From Nonomuraea rubra (GTDB lineage Bacteria; Actinomycetota; Actinomycetes; Streptosporangiales; Streptosporangiaceae): a stretch of 64,000 bases of DNA. The stretch lies in assembly GCF_014207985.1 (NCBI RefSeq), contig NZ_JACHMI010000001.1, positions 7,051,001 to 7,115,000 of the forward strand. Reading direction: 5' to 3'. The notes below the pieces were generated by a model. The model was not told the origin of the DNA. It saw nothing but the letters and a program-made list of their open reading frames with translations, and searched no databases. This document shows, piece by piece, positions 1 through 8,330 of this stretch (the first letter of the stretch is position 1; every line of letters starts with the position of its first letter). Both the position numbers and the translations under genes were made by a program.

Positions 1-3000
1 CGCCATCGACACGTCCCGGAGCTCGTGGCGCAGGACGTTGCCGCAGGGGTCTCCGCCACGGTTGTTCTCGCCGGTGCAGTACGTCTTGAGCAGCACCGCG
101 GCCCAGTCGTCCTCCTCGATCCCGGCCAGGTCGAAGAAGGCGCCGAAGTCGCCCAGCCATCTGTCGAAGTCGCTCGCCAGCTCGCCGCAGGAGCCGACGC
201 CGAGATCGCCGGGCAGCTTGTAGCCGTTGAGATAGCAGGCGTCGTCGAAGACGACGAGCATGGTTCCCCGCTCGTACGTCTCGAACGTGGTCAGGCCGCT
301 CTCCGGGCCGGTCGGCGGCGGGGTGTTCTCCCGCAGCCGTTCCTCGTCCTCCGCGCGCTGCTTGGCCGCCGCCAGGTTGAGCGCGTCGAGGGCGGCCAGT
401 GCCGCTTCGGCGGCGTCGTCGCCGGCCTCCAGCGCCGACGCCCGGGCCCGCTCCGCCGCCGAGTAGGCCGCGGCGGCGGACGCCTGCGCGCGGGCCGCGG
501 CGGCGTCGGCCAGGGCCGCCGACCGGGTCGCCGCCTTGGCGTCCTGGGCGGCGGCGTTCGCCGCGTCGCGGGCCGTGCGCGCCGACGCCTCGGCCTGGTC
601 GGCGGACTGCCTGGCCTCGGCGGCGGCCTGGGCCGCCTGCCCGGCGAACACCTCGGCCTGGTCGGCCGACTCGCGGGCCTTGTCCGCCCAGTACGCCGCC
701 TCGTCCGCGGCCTGCTTGGCGATCGCCGCGACCCGGGCGGCCTCGGCGGCGTCCGTACGCGCCAGGGCCGCCGATCCGGCCGCCTCCGCCACGTACCTGC
801 GGACGTTGGCGACGTGCAGCGCGGTGTCGTGGTCGCGCTGGCGGGCCTTGAACAGCCCCGTCCGCAGGAAGTCGCTCAGGTAGCGGCGGGGGCCGTTGAG
901 CGCGGCCTGCGCGGCGGCGTCGACCTCGGCGCCGCCCGTCTCCATCGCGCGGGCGATCGCGACGCGGTCGTCCTGCTCGGCCGCGAGATGGCGCCCGGTG
1001 CGCAGGAACTGGTGCGCGTCGGCCGGGGTGCCGTTGAGCGCCGTCTGCGCCGCCGCGTCCGTCGCCGGGCCGCCGGTCTCCATGAGCCTGGCGATGGCGA
1101 TCCGGTCGTCCTGGACCTTGCCCTCGTACATGGGCAGCCGCAGGAACTGCACGACCTGCCGGTGCGTGCCGGCCAGAGCCGCCGCGGCGGCCGCCTTCAG
1201 CGCCGGCTTGTCGCTGAGGTCGGCGAGCCGGACGACGCGGGAGCGGTCGTCGTGCTCGGCGGCGGTGGCGCGGGTCGCCTCCAGCCACGTGCGGAGGTCC
1301 GCCTCCGAGCCGGCCAGCGCGGCCTCCGCGGCGGCCCTGGTCCAGGTGCCGCCGGCGGTCACGAGGCGCATGGCGGCCCCCCGGCCGTTGTCGAGCACGA
1401 CCTCGGCGGGGGCGCCGGCGGCGGTGGCGGCCGCGAGGAGCCGCGCCGTCTCGGTGTCCACCCGGTCCTGTTCCGGCGCGTCCCATGGGACCGCGGCCGG
1501 CAGTGCCTCCTCCTTCTCCTTGGCCGCGCGGGCGGCCGCGACCCGCTCCTCGGTGTACGAGCGCAGTTGCTCCGCCTCGGCCGCCCGGGCGGTCGTCTCG
1601 GCGGTTTCCGCGACCTTGGCCGCCGCGGTGGCGGCGTCGGCGGCGACGGCCGCGTTCCTGGCGTGCTCCGCGGACCGCCGGGCCGCCTCCGCCGCCTCCC
1701 CCGCGTGCGCGGCGGCCTCGTCGGCCGCGGTGGCCGCCGCTCTGGCGTGGGCCGCCGCGTCGCGGGCCCAGTGCTCCGCGTCCCGCGCCGCCGCCCTCGC
1801 CTGCCTGGCCAGGGACTCGGCGGCGTCGGCCGCCCGGTCCGCCCGGGCGGCGTGGGCGCGTGCCTCGGCCGCGGCCTGCCTCGCCCTGGCGGCCTCGGCC
1901 GAGGCGACCTGGGCGTGGCCGCCGGCCTGCTCGGCCGCCGCCGCGGCCGCCTGCGCGTTGGCGATCGCGCTGCGGGCCGCGCCGACCGCCACGCTGACCT
2001 GGTCCACGGCCTCACCGGCGGCCTTCGCCGCGTCGGCCGCCTTCTCCGCGGCCGCCGCGACGGCGCGCGCCTGCTGTGCCGCCTGCCGGGCGGCATCGGC
2101 CTTGGTGGCGTCGGTCGCCGCGTTCGCCGCCGCCTGGTAGGCCCGCGCGGAGGCCTGGCCCGCGAGCACCGCGGCGGATGCGGCCCGCGAGGCCGCGCTC
2201 GCCGCGACCCGGGCGGCGTTGCCGGCCGCCTGCGCCGCCCCGATGGCCTCCTGCGCCGCGGAGGCCGCGCGGCGGGCGGCGTCGGCGGCCCGGCCGGCCG
2301 CCTCGGTGGCCTTCTTGGCCGACGAGCCGGCCGCGGCCGTCTCCGCCGCGGCCCGTTCGGCCGCCTCCTTCGCCAGCCGGGCCGCGTTGACCGCGCGCTC
2401 GGCTTCCTCCTTCGCCGCCTGGGTCTCCTGGGCGGCCGTCACCTGTGCCAGCCGCGCGATCTCCGCGAACTGGGCGACGGTGGTGATCTCCTCGTCCCGC
2501 GCCCGCGCCACGTGCCGGCCGTGGTCGAGGAACTCGCGGATGTCCTGCGGCGTGCCCTGGAGCGCGGCCTGCGCCGCCCGGGTGACCTCGGGCCCGCCGG
2601 CGGCCATCAGCCGGGTCACCGCGATCCGGTCGTCCTGCTCCGCCGCGGTGTACCGTCCGTCCATCAGGAACTGGATGACGGCGTCGTCGCCGCTGTCCAG
2701 CGCGGCGCGCCCGGCCGCCTGCGTGGACGGGCCGCCGGCCTCGATGAGGCCGGCGACGCGGATCCGCCGGTCCTGCGCCATGATCGGCCGGTAGCCGCTC
2801 TCCAGGAGCTCCCGGAGCTGCTCCGGCGGGCCGGCCAGCGCCGTCTGCCCGGCCTGGACCATCGCCGGCCCGCTCACCTCCATGAGGTAGGCCGCCCGGA
2901 TCCGGTCGTCCTGCACCCCCAGCTCGTGCCGGTCGGTGTCCAGGAACAGGCGGACGTCCTCGTCGGAGCCCAGGAGCGCGACCTGGGCCGCCCTGGCCAC

Positions 3001-3147
3001 CCCTGGGCCCGCCGTCTTCATCAGCTCCAGCGCCTGCGCCCGCCGGTCCGCCGGTTCCGCCGCGTGCGCGGGAACGGCGATCCCTCCGGCCGCGAGCAGC
3101 GCCACCAGCAGGTGCTTCGTGCCAAGCCATGCTCGGGACGCCTCCAC
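1..3147 (-). CDS. ALF-repeat secreted protein, 3' end outside window
   Basis: Open from a GTG at 3147 to the left edge (1049 codons, no stop reached). GGAAGGAGGG precedes the GTG. The N-terminus is a signal peptide with hydrophobic core LLVALLAAGGIAV and probable cleavage after AHA. Residues about 35-230 and again about 580-770 hold tandem repeats of roughly 45 residues with recurring signatures such as EQDDRIA, GGP and ALNGTP, which are ALF-type short repeats. Between and after them lie long Ala/Glu/Lys-rich segments that look like coiled coil. The visible C-terminus (about residue 950 on) is a different, Cys-containing domain. Such repeats occur in large actinobacterial exported proteins, some of them toxin carriers. 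The C-terminal domain that would settle the role lies outside the window. It starts 50 bp after the pseudo-protease gene and is probably co-transcribed with it. Confidence 0.85.
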   Translation of the reverse strand, partial: MEASRAWLGTKHLLVALLAAGGIAVPAHAAEPADRRAQALELMKTAGPGVARAAQVALLGSDEDVRLFLDTDRHELGVQDDRIRAAYLMEVSGPAMVQAGQTALAGPPEQLRELLESGYRPIMAQDRRIRVAGLIEAGGPSTQAAGRAALDSGDDAVIQFLMDGRYTAAEQDDRIAVTRLMAAGGPEVTRAAQAALQGTPQDIREFLDHGRHVARARDEEITTVAQFAEIARLAQVTAAQETQAAKEEAERAVNAARLAKEAAERAAAETAAAGSSAKKATEAAGRAADAARRAASAAQEAIGAAQAAGNAARVAASAASRAASAAVLAGQASARAYQAAANAATDATKADAARQAAQQARAVAAAAEKAADAAKAAGEAVDQVSVAVGAARSAIANAQAAAAAAEQAGGHAQVASAEAARARQAAAEARAHAARADRAADAAESLARQARAAARDAEHWARDAAAHARAAATAADEAAAHAGEAAEAARRSAEHARNAAVAADAATAAAKVAETAETTARAAEAEQLRSYTEERVAAARAAKEKEEALPAAVPWDAPEQDRVDTETARLLAAATAAGAPAEVVLDNGRGAAMRLVTAGGTWTRAAAEAALAGSEADLRTWLEATRATAAEHDDRSRVVRLADLSDKPALKAAAAAALAGTHRQVVQFLRLPMYEGKVQDDRIAIARLMETGGPATDAAAQTALNGTPADAHQFLRTGRHLAAEQDDRVAIARAMETGGAEVDAAAQAALNGPRRYLSDFLRTGLFKARQRDHDTALHVANVRRYVAEAAGSAALARTDAAEAARVAAIAKQAADEAAYWADKARESADQAEVFAGQAAQAAAEARQSADQAEASARTARDAANAAAQDAKAATRSAALADAAAARAQASAAAAYSAAERARASALEAGDDAAEAALAALDALNLAAAKQRAEDEERLRENTPPPTGPESGLTTFETYERGTMLVVFDDACYLNGYKLPGDLGVGSCGELASDFDRWLGDFGAFFDLAGIEEDDWAAVLLKTYCTGENNRGGDPCGNVLRHELRDVSMA

Positions 3148-3197
3148 GACGCCCTCCTTCCGAACGTGTACCGAGTCGGATCCGCGTCCAGGCGCCG

Positions 3198-5486
3198 TCA
3201 CGGGGAGGCGCGCAGCTCCAGCAGCACCGCGAAGTCGGGGTCGGTGGTGCCGGTGGGCCGTATCTCACCCTCGGGCACGACGACCGTCTGCTCCTCGCCG
3301 TTGGCGGTGATGGTCGCCTCGACCTCCTGGTCGCCGGAGCCCACCAGGAAGACGGCGTCCAGCCGGAGGCTCAGCCAGCCGGTGTCGCCTTTGACCCGGA
3401 AGCAGAACTTCGACCGGCCGACGCTCTCCACCGTGATCAGTTGCGGGTCATCGGTGCACTCCGCCAGCGTGATGCGGCCGTCGCCGCGGATCAGCTCGAT
3501 GTCGTCGATGGACTCCGCGCCCGGGTAGCGGAAGTCCTCGACCACCGATCCCGGCACGTCCACGTCCTCGGCCGCCCTGCTCTCGGCCGCCGCGCCTCCT
3601 CCCGCCGGTACGAGGTCGGCGGCGTACCAGCCCTGGAGGTCCACCAGGACGTGCGCGGTGCCCGGGCTGTCGTTCCTGACCCGGATCTTGCCGCCGGTGC
3701 CGACCTTGACCACGGTGTGCCCGGCCCGCACGCCGTTGGCCGGTGGCGCGTAGTTGACCAGCGACGTCGTCCGCTCGGTGCCGTCGACCGGCCACACGTT
3801 GAGGTGCCCGTTCGCGGTGTTGTCGGCGACGGTCAGGTTCAGGGCCGCCGTGCTGCCCGCGGGCAGGCCGAGCGGTACGTCGATGGTGCTGTTGGCCGGG
3901 AGGGGCACGCCCGTGCCGGTCGTGCGGGTGTCCAGGCGGCGTACCGCCGGCATGGTGCGCAGCCCCGCGCCGGTGTCCGCGCTGCCGGTGAAGTAGCCCA
4001 GCGCGGTCAGCACGAAGTGCACCGGCGAGCCGCTGTTGTTGGTGAACGTCGCTCGCCCGTCCGCGCCCAGCTGCACCGTCACGCCGTGCGAGGTCGTACC
4101 GGGCACGAAGTCCATGACGCTGCGGTTGTTGGAGCCGCCGGGCGGGAACGCGCCGACCCAGCCCTGCGTGGTAGCGCCGGTCACGACCAGGTCCAGGTAC
4201 GCCGAGCTCGCCCCGGCGGGAATGGCGCCGCCCGTCAGCGTGAAGGTGCGCGTCCCCCGGGCCGGCACGACGCCGGCCGCGCCGCCCAGGCCGCTGCGGG
4301 TGTCGGCGAGCCGGGTGTGGTCGACCGGTACGAAGCCGCGCCCGGAGCTGCCCGAGGTGGTGTAGTAGCCCTGGACGTCGACCAGGACGTGCGCGCCGGG
4401 TCCGTGGCTGTAGACGGAGATCCGCCCGCCGGCGGGCACGGGCACGACGGCGGTGTTGGAGATGATCTGGTTCGCGGTGGCGTTCACCGTGGACAGCGGC
4501 GGGCGCGGCGCGCCCTCCGGCAGCAGCGTCAGGAACGTGGGCGAGGCCGCGACGACCGTGACGTCGACCAGCACCGCGCTGACGCCGGTGGCCGGAATGC
4601 CGCCCACCCCGGCCACCTGGAACGGGGTGAGGCTGCCCGCGGGCCGCGCACCGGCGGGCGCGCCCAGCCCGGACCGGGTGTCCAGGACGCTCGCGCTGGT
4701 GGGCAGGCGGACGAAGGTGCCCCCGCGTACCGTCTGCCGTACCCAGTCCCTGACGTTGTCCACGCGCGCCTCGGTCGCCGTGTCGCGGGTCTCCGTCGCG
4801 TCGGTGCCCAGGCAGCCCGCCTGGTAGGAGGCGCTGTGCAGGGCGACGAGCTCGGGGCCGGTCGCGAGGTCGCGCACCGTCGGCCCGCCGGCGTCCCCCT
4901 TGCAGATGCTCGCCGGCGCCGACGGGTCGCCGCTGATCTCGATGGCCCCGGAGCTGACCGTCCTCACCGAGAAGGGCGCCGTGTGCAGCCGCTCCGGCAG
5001 CCACTCCGTCGCCGTGCGCCCGAAGCCGGCGACCTGCAGCACCTCACCGGAGGCCGGCGCGGTCGCGCTCACCTTGACCGGCGCCACCTCGACCACCGGA
5101 CTGGCCAGCTTGGCCAGCGCGAGGTCGCGCGACGGATGCGGGACCACGTGGGTCGCGCCGCGCACCTGTCCCTCGCCGATGGCGGTCAGGTCCTCCCGGC
5201 CGACGGTGACGGTGGTCGGCTGCGAGGGCGGGCCGGTCGGCACCGGATCGGAGCCCTCGACGAAACAGGACTTCGCGGTCAGGATCCACTCCGGGTCGAT
5301 CAGCGCGCCGGAGCAGCCGCGTACCGCGTTGCCCACCTTGACGTCAGCGACGAACCCGTACCCGTCGGCGGGTGCCGCCGACCCGCCGGCGACCCCGAGG
5401 GCGGGGGCGGCCGCCAGCGCCGCACCGGCCACCATCCCACCCGCTACCAGCCCGGCGACCGCGGCGCGGCATAACCACAAACGCAT
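3198..5486 (-). CDS. secreted trypsin-fold pseudo-protease with LDTR-type beta repeats
   Basis: 762 residues. The ATG at 5486 is chosen because GAGAGG lies just upstream and it starts a signal peptide ending near ALGVAGG. Residues about 40-255 are an S1 (trypsin) fold: GCSGALIDPEWILTAKSCF is where active members read TAAHC, and ICKGDAGGPT is where they read GDSGGP. Thus the catalytic His is Ser and the catalytic Ser is Ala. Only the Asp motif (RDLALAKL) looks normal. Cysteines are kept. The middle carries three copies of a roughly 120-residue module beginning with LDTR and ending in HVLVDVQGYY or HVLVDLQGWY, common in actinobacterial exported proteins. The last 120 residues are unassigned. 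Probably a binding protein rather than an enzyme. The ALF-repeat gene follows 50 bp downstream. Confidence 0.87.
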   Translation of the reverse strand: MRLWLCRAAVAGLVAGGMVAGAALAAAPALGVAGGSAAPADGYGFVADVKVGNAVRGCSGALIDPEWILTAKSCFVEGSDPVPTGPPSQPTTVTVGREDLTAIGEGQVRGATHVVPHPSRDLALAKLASPVVEVAPVKVSATAPASGEVLQVAGFGRTATEWLPERLHTAPFSVRTVSSGAIEISGDPSAPASICKGDAGGPTVRDLATGPELVALHSASYQAGCLGTDATETRDTATEARVDNVRDWVRQTVRGGTFVRLPTSASVLDTRSGLGAPAGARPAGSLTPFQVAGVGGIPATGVSAVLVDVTVVAASPTFLTLLPEGAPRPPLSTVNATANQIISNTAVVPVPAGGRISVYSHGPGAHVLVDVQGYYTTSGSSGRGFVPVDHTRLADTRSGLGGAAGVVPARGTRTFTLTGGAIPAGASSAYLDLVVTGATTQGWVGAFPPGGSNNRSVMDFVPGTTSHGVTVQLGADGRATFTNNSGSPVHFVLTALGYFTGSADTGAGLRTMPAVRRLDTRTTGTGVPLPANSTIDVPLGLPAGSTAALNLTVADNTANGHLNVWPVDGTERTTSLVNYAPPANGVRAGHTVVKVGTGGKIRVRNDSPGTAHVLVDLQGWYAADLVPAGGGAAAESRAAEDVDVPGSVVEDFRYPGAESIDDIELIRGDGRITLAECTDDPQLITVESVGRSKFCFRVKGDTGWLSLRLDAVFLVGSGDQEVEATITANGEEQTVVVPEGEIRPTGTTDPDFAVLLELRASP

Positions 5487-5701
5487 GGACGAACCTCTCT
5501 TCCCCGGCACGACGACCGGCACGCGACAGCGGCCCCACACACCGCTGGTTGCGTGCCATCATCAGGGAGGCCGCCTTCAGATCTGCTTCACTCCTGCGGC
5601 GCGCTGTTCTGCGAACCGGAACACCCGGGCACCGGTCACGAGCTCGAACACCGCGTTCTGGAGCGCCTTCGCCGGTCCGGACCGCCAGTGGGTCCGGGCA
5701 C

Positions 5702-7543
5702 TCACGCCTCGGTCACCACGACGTCCTCGCTCCTGACGAACATGACGCGGTGGCCGAACTGGATCTGGTGGTACTCCTGGGTGCCGCGGACCACCCGATG
5801 CTGCGTGGTGTCGAAGGTCGTCGCCTTGTAGAACTCGCCGGTCGTGGTCAGGCCGACCGTGTACGACTGCCCGGCCGCGAACGTGTACTGCAGCGGGACC
5901 AGCGGCTGCACCGCCACGCCCGGCGGATACGCCGCCGCCTCCGGGTACGCGCGGCCGTACACGGGAACGGAGTCCAGGCCGGGCCGGGGCGTCGCCATCC
6001 GGGTCCGGCTGGGCACGGCCACGGGAGCGGAGCCCGGGTTGCGGAACCACGCCTTCTGGCCCAGGTACCAGATGGCGGTCCAGTCGCCGCGCCGCTCGGC
6101 GACGACGTAGCGCTGCCCGGTGACGGCACGGGCGGCGTGATCGTACACGCTGAACGTGGACTGGCCCGTCGGGTGCTTGCCGATGTCCTTGACGAGGGGT
6201 GCCCCCTCGCGCGGCTCGGTGTGCAGCCAGATCGAGGCCGACCCGTGCGCCGGGCAGGCGGCTGCGGGATGGTCCTTGTCACAGCCGATGTAGTGCGGGC
6301 GGTTGCGGTCGTAGCCGGGCAGGATCATGACCGTGACCGTGCCGGAATCGCCGTCGGGGCGCAGCGGAGCACCCATCAGGTCGAAGAAGTGGGCCCAGTC
6401 CCAGTACGGGCCCGGGTCCTCGTGCATCCCCCGCACCTTCTCCGGCAGCAGGCCGGGCACGTTGTCATGGCCGAGGATGTGGGCGCGATCCAGCGGGACG
6501 CCGAACCTGTCGGCCAGGTAACGCACGAGCTTGGCGGACGTGCGGTACATCGCCTCGGTGTACCAGGTGCCGCCGGCGGCGAGAAAGCCCTCGTGCTCCA
6601 GGCCGATCGCCTTGGCGTTGACGTACCAGTTGCCGGCGTGCCAGGCCACGTCCTTGGTGAGCACGTGCTGGGCGAGGTGACCGTCGCGCGAGCGCAGCGT
6701 GTAGTGCCAGCTCATCTCCGACGGGTCCTGCACGAGATCGAGCGTCTTGCCGTACAGCTCCTCGGTGTCGTGGATGACGATGTACTGGATCGTCTGGCTG
6801 GTGGGGCGGTCGGCGAGGTCGTGGTTGCCGTACTTGCCGTTCGGGAGCTGGCTGTAGGGCGCCGGGATCCACTCGCAGGAGAGCGAGCCGGGGCACTCCA
6901 CGGCGTCCGCGCGGGCCAGGTGGGGCAGGTCCAGCCTGGCCAGCCAGGAGCGGGACGGGTGCACCTCGGGAGCGGGCGGCAGCGTCACCTCCGTACCGGT
7001 GTCGGTCGTCCGGGTGGCGCCCTCGTGGAGGATCTCGTACACCTCGTCGGCGAAGCCCGCCGCCGTCTCCTCGGCCGTGGCGCCCGAGTAGCGTGCCACC
7101 GCGCCGTACCAGTCGGCGGGGTCGGCGCTCGGCGGGGCGCCCAGGGCGCGCTGGTACTCGGCGAGCAGCGCTGCACCACCGTCGATGTTGGCGGCCGGGT
7201 CCTTGCGCAGGCGCTCGGCGCTCTCCCCGGTCAGCTCGGCGGCCCGCTCCAGGGTGTGCAGGGACGCGGGCAGGCCGTCCTGCCGCGCCGCCGGTTCGAC
7301 GGGACGCAGCGCAGGCCGGGAGTCGTCGCCGCGGGGGTCCTCGTCCCCGTCGAGGTGGTGGTGCCGCGAGGTGCTCAGCGCGGCGCCGTCGGTGAGGTGC
7401 ATGGGGCCGAACCCGCCGGCCGTACTGGGCTTGCCGCCGTTACAGTCCCAGCGCGACTCCATGTACGAGACGGCGAGCAGGACGCTCTCCGGTACGCCGT
7501 GTCTCCTCGCGGCCTGTTCGAACGCTTTCGGCATCGTGGCCAT
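5702..7543 (-). CDS. N-acetylmuramoyl-L-alanine amidase with lysozyme-like N-terminus
   Basis: 613 residues. The ATG at 7543 has GGAGGTGGTG directly upstream, so it is preferred over the in-frame GTG at 7564. The N-terminal 60 residues (LLAVSYMESRWDCNGG, GGFGPMHLTD) resemble a lytic-transglycosylase/lysozyme-like module. Residues about 245-385 are an Amidase_2 (PGRP-like) domain with zinc-ligand motifs YIVIHDTEE and AHILGHDNVPG, plus HEDPGPYWDW. The last roughly 180 residues look like SH3-type wall-binding repeats. It should cleave the lactyl amide between MurNAc and the stem peptide. No signal peptide is visible at this start, so export would need another route or an undetected start. Its neighbours are exported proteins. 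Confidence 0.83.
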   Translation of the reverse strand: MATMPKAFEQAARRHGVPESVLLAVSYMESRWDCNGGKPSTAGGFGPMHLTDGAALSTSRHHHLDGDEDPRGDDSRPALRPVEPAARQDGLPASLHTLERAAELTGESAERLRKDPAANIDGGAALLAEYQRALGAPPSADPADWYGAVARYSGATAEETAAGFADEVYEILHEGATRTTDTGTEVTLPPAPEVHPSRSWLARLDLPHLARADAVECPGSLSCEWIPAPYSQLPNGKYGNHDLADRPTSQTIQYIVIHDTEELYGKTLDLVQDPSEMSWHYTLRSRDGHLAQHVLTKDVAWHAGNWYVNAKAIGLEHEGFLAAGGTWYTEAMYRTSAKLVRYLADRFGVPLDRAHILGHDNVPGLLPEKVRGMHEDPGPYWDWAHFFDLMGAPLRPDGDSGTVTVMILPGYDRNRPHYIGCDKDHPAAACPAHGSASIWLHTEPREGAPLVKDIGKHPTGQSTFSVYDHAARAVTGQRYVVAERRGDWTAIWYLGQKAWFRNPGSAPVAVPSRTRMATPRPGLDSVPVYGRAYPEAAAYPPGVAVQPLVPLQYTFAAGQSYTVGLTTTGEFYKATTFDTTQHRVVRGTQEYHQIQFGHRVMFVRSEDVVVTEA

Positions 7544-7656
7544 CACCACCACCTCCACCTGCACCGTCGCATGGGTACACGGCCGACTGGAGGAGACATG
7601 TCATAGTTTTCCGCTTTCTTGTGGCAGGACGACCAGCCTTCGACCGGCCGCCGGAA

Positions 7657-8235
7657 CTACGAGGAATCGCGCGTGGTCTTCACAGCGGTGAGTGCGGCCA
7701 TGCCCTCGAGGACGTAGTCGAGCAGGGGGCGTGAACGCCCGTCCAGATGCCACTGCTCCAGCGAGCCGAAGTAGACCCCGAACCAGAACGTCCGCGCCAT
7801 CACCCGAGCCTTGGCCGGTGGGTCGCCGCGGTCGCGCAGCTGGGTGGCCAGGCGTTCGGCGGCCTCGTCCAGCGAGCCGTACACCGCCGCGCGCACCGCG
7901 GGCTCCTCCAGCACGTAACGCATCCCGCGCCAGGGAGAGTGGCCGGGGGACTCGTCGAACAGGCCGATCAGCCTTTTCAGCGTGCCCGGCAGGTCGTCGG
8001 GGTCGAGCTGGGCGGAGTAGAGGTCCAGTCCGACCATCGCGAACGGGTCCGTGGTGAACAGCCCTTCCTTGGTGCCGAAATAGCGGTAGAAGGTGCGTGG
8101 TGACACCCCGGACGCGGCGGCGATCTCGTCGATCGTCACGGCGTTGTAACCACGTTCGTCGAACAGGTCCATCGCCGTGTCCATGATCACGTGGATGGCC
8201 GCGAGCCGGTTGCGCTGGCGAAGGGTCAGGGACAC
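7657..8235 (-). CDS. TetR-family transcriptional regulator
   Basis: 192 residues from a GTG. The N-terminal helix-turn-helix is clear: AMDLFDERGYNAVTIDEIA, then SGVSPRTFYRYFGTKEGLF. The C-terminal ligand domain is not assignable. It is divergent from the alpha/beta hydrolase gene at 8331. The 95-bp space between them contains a strong dyad (8268-8294), so autoregulation and control of the hydrolase are likely. The ligand is unknown. Confidence 0.93.
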   Translation of the reverse strand: MSLTLRQRNRLAAIHVIMDTAMDLFDERGYNAVTIDEIAAASGVSPRTFYRYFGTKEGLFTTDPFAMVGLDLYSAQLDPDDLPGTLKRLIGLFDESPGHSPWRGMRYVLEEPAVRAAVYGSLDEAAERLATQLRDRGDPPAKARVMARTFWFGVYFGSLEQWHLDGRSRPLLDYVLEGMAALTAVKTTRDSS

Positions 8236-8264
8236 GAAGCGAGCCTACCGGTGCACCTTCAAAC

Positions 8265-8303
8265 TGGCAGCTACTGCCAATTAGGCGGTAGCTGACATAT
8301 AGT
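8265..8303. promoter_or_regulatory. divergent promoter with dyad operator for the TetR regulator
   Basis: CAGCTACTGC (8268-8277) and GCGGTAGCTG (8285-8294) form an inverted repeat with one mismatch and a 7-bp spacer. Nested within it, TGGCAG-CTA-CTGCCA (8265-8279) is a perfect smaller dyad. TATAGT at 8298-8303 is a plausible -10 box for the rightward hydrolase gene, so a protein bound to the dyad would block RNA polymerase. Position and symmetry fit the operator of the adjacent TetR protein. Binding is inferred. Confidence 0.65.
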
Positions 8304-8330
8304 GCGGGGCATGAGGACGAGGAGGCGCCG

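Noticed and set aside
25..3528. Long plus-strand open frame of more than 1100 codons opposite the ALF-repeat gene
   Set aside because: It is Arg/Gly/Val-rich with no domain, and mirrors the minus-strand ALF repeats. Opposite-strand frames stay open by chance in such GC-rich DNA.
3129..5474. Long plus-strand open frame opposite the pseudo-protease gene
   Set aside because: Low-complexity composition and no recognisable motif. The minus strand has a signal peptide, trypsin fold and repeated modules.
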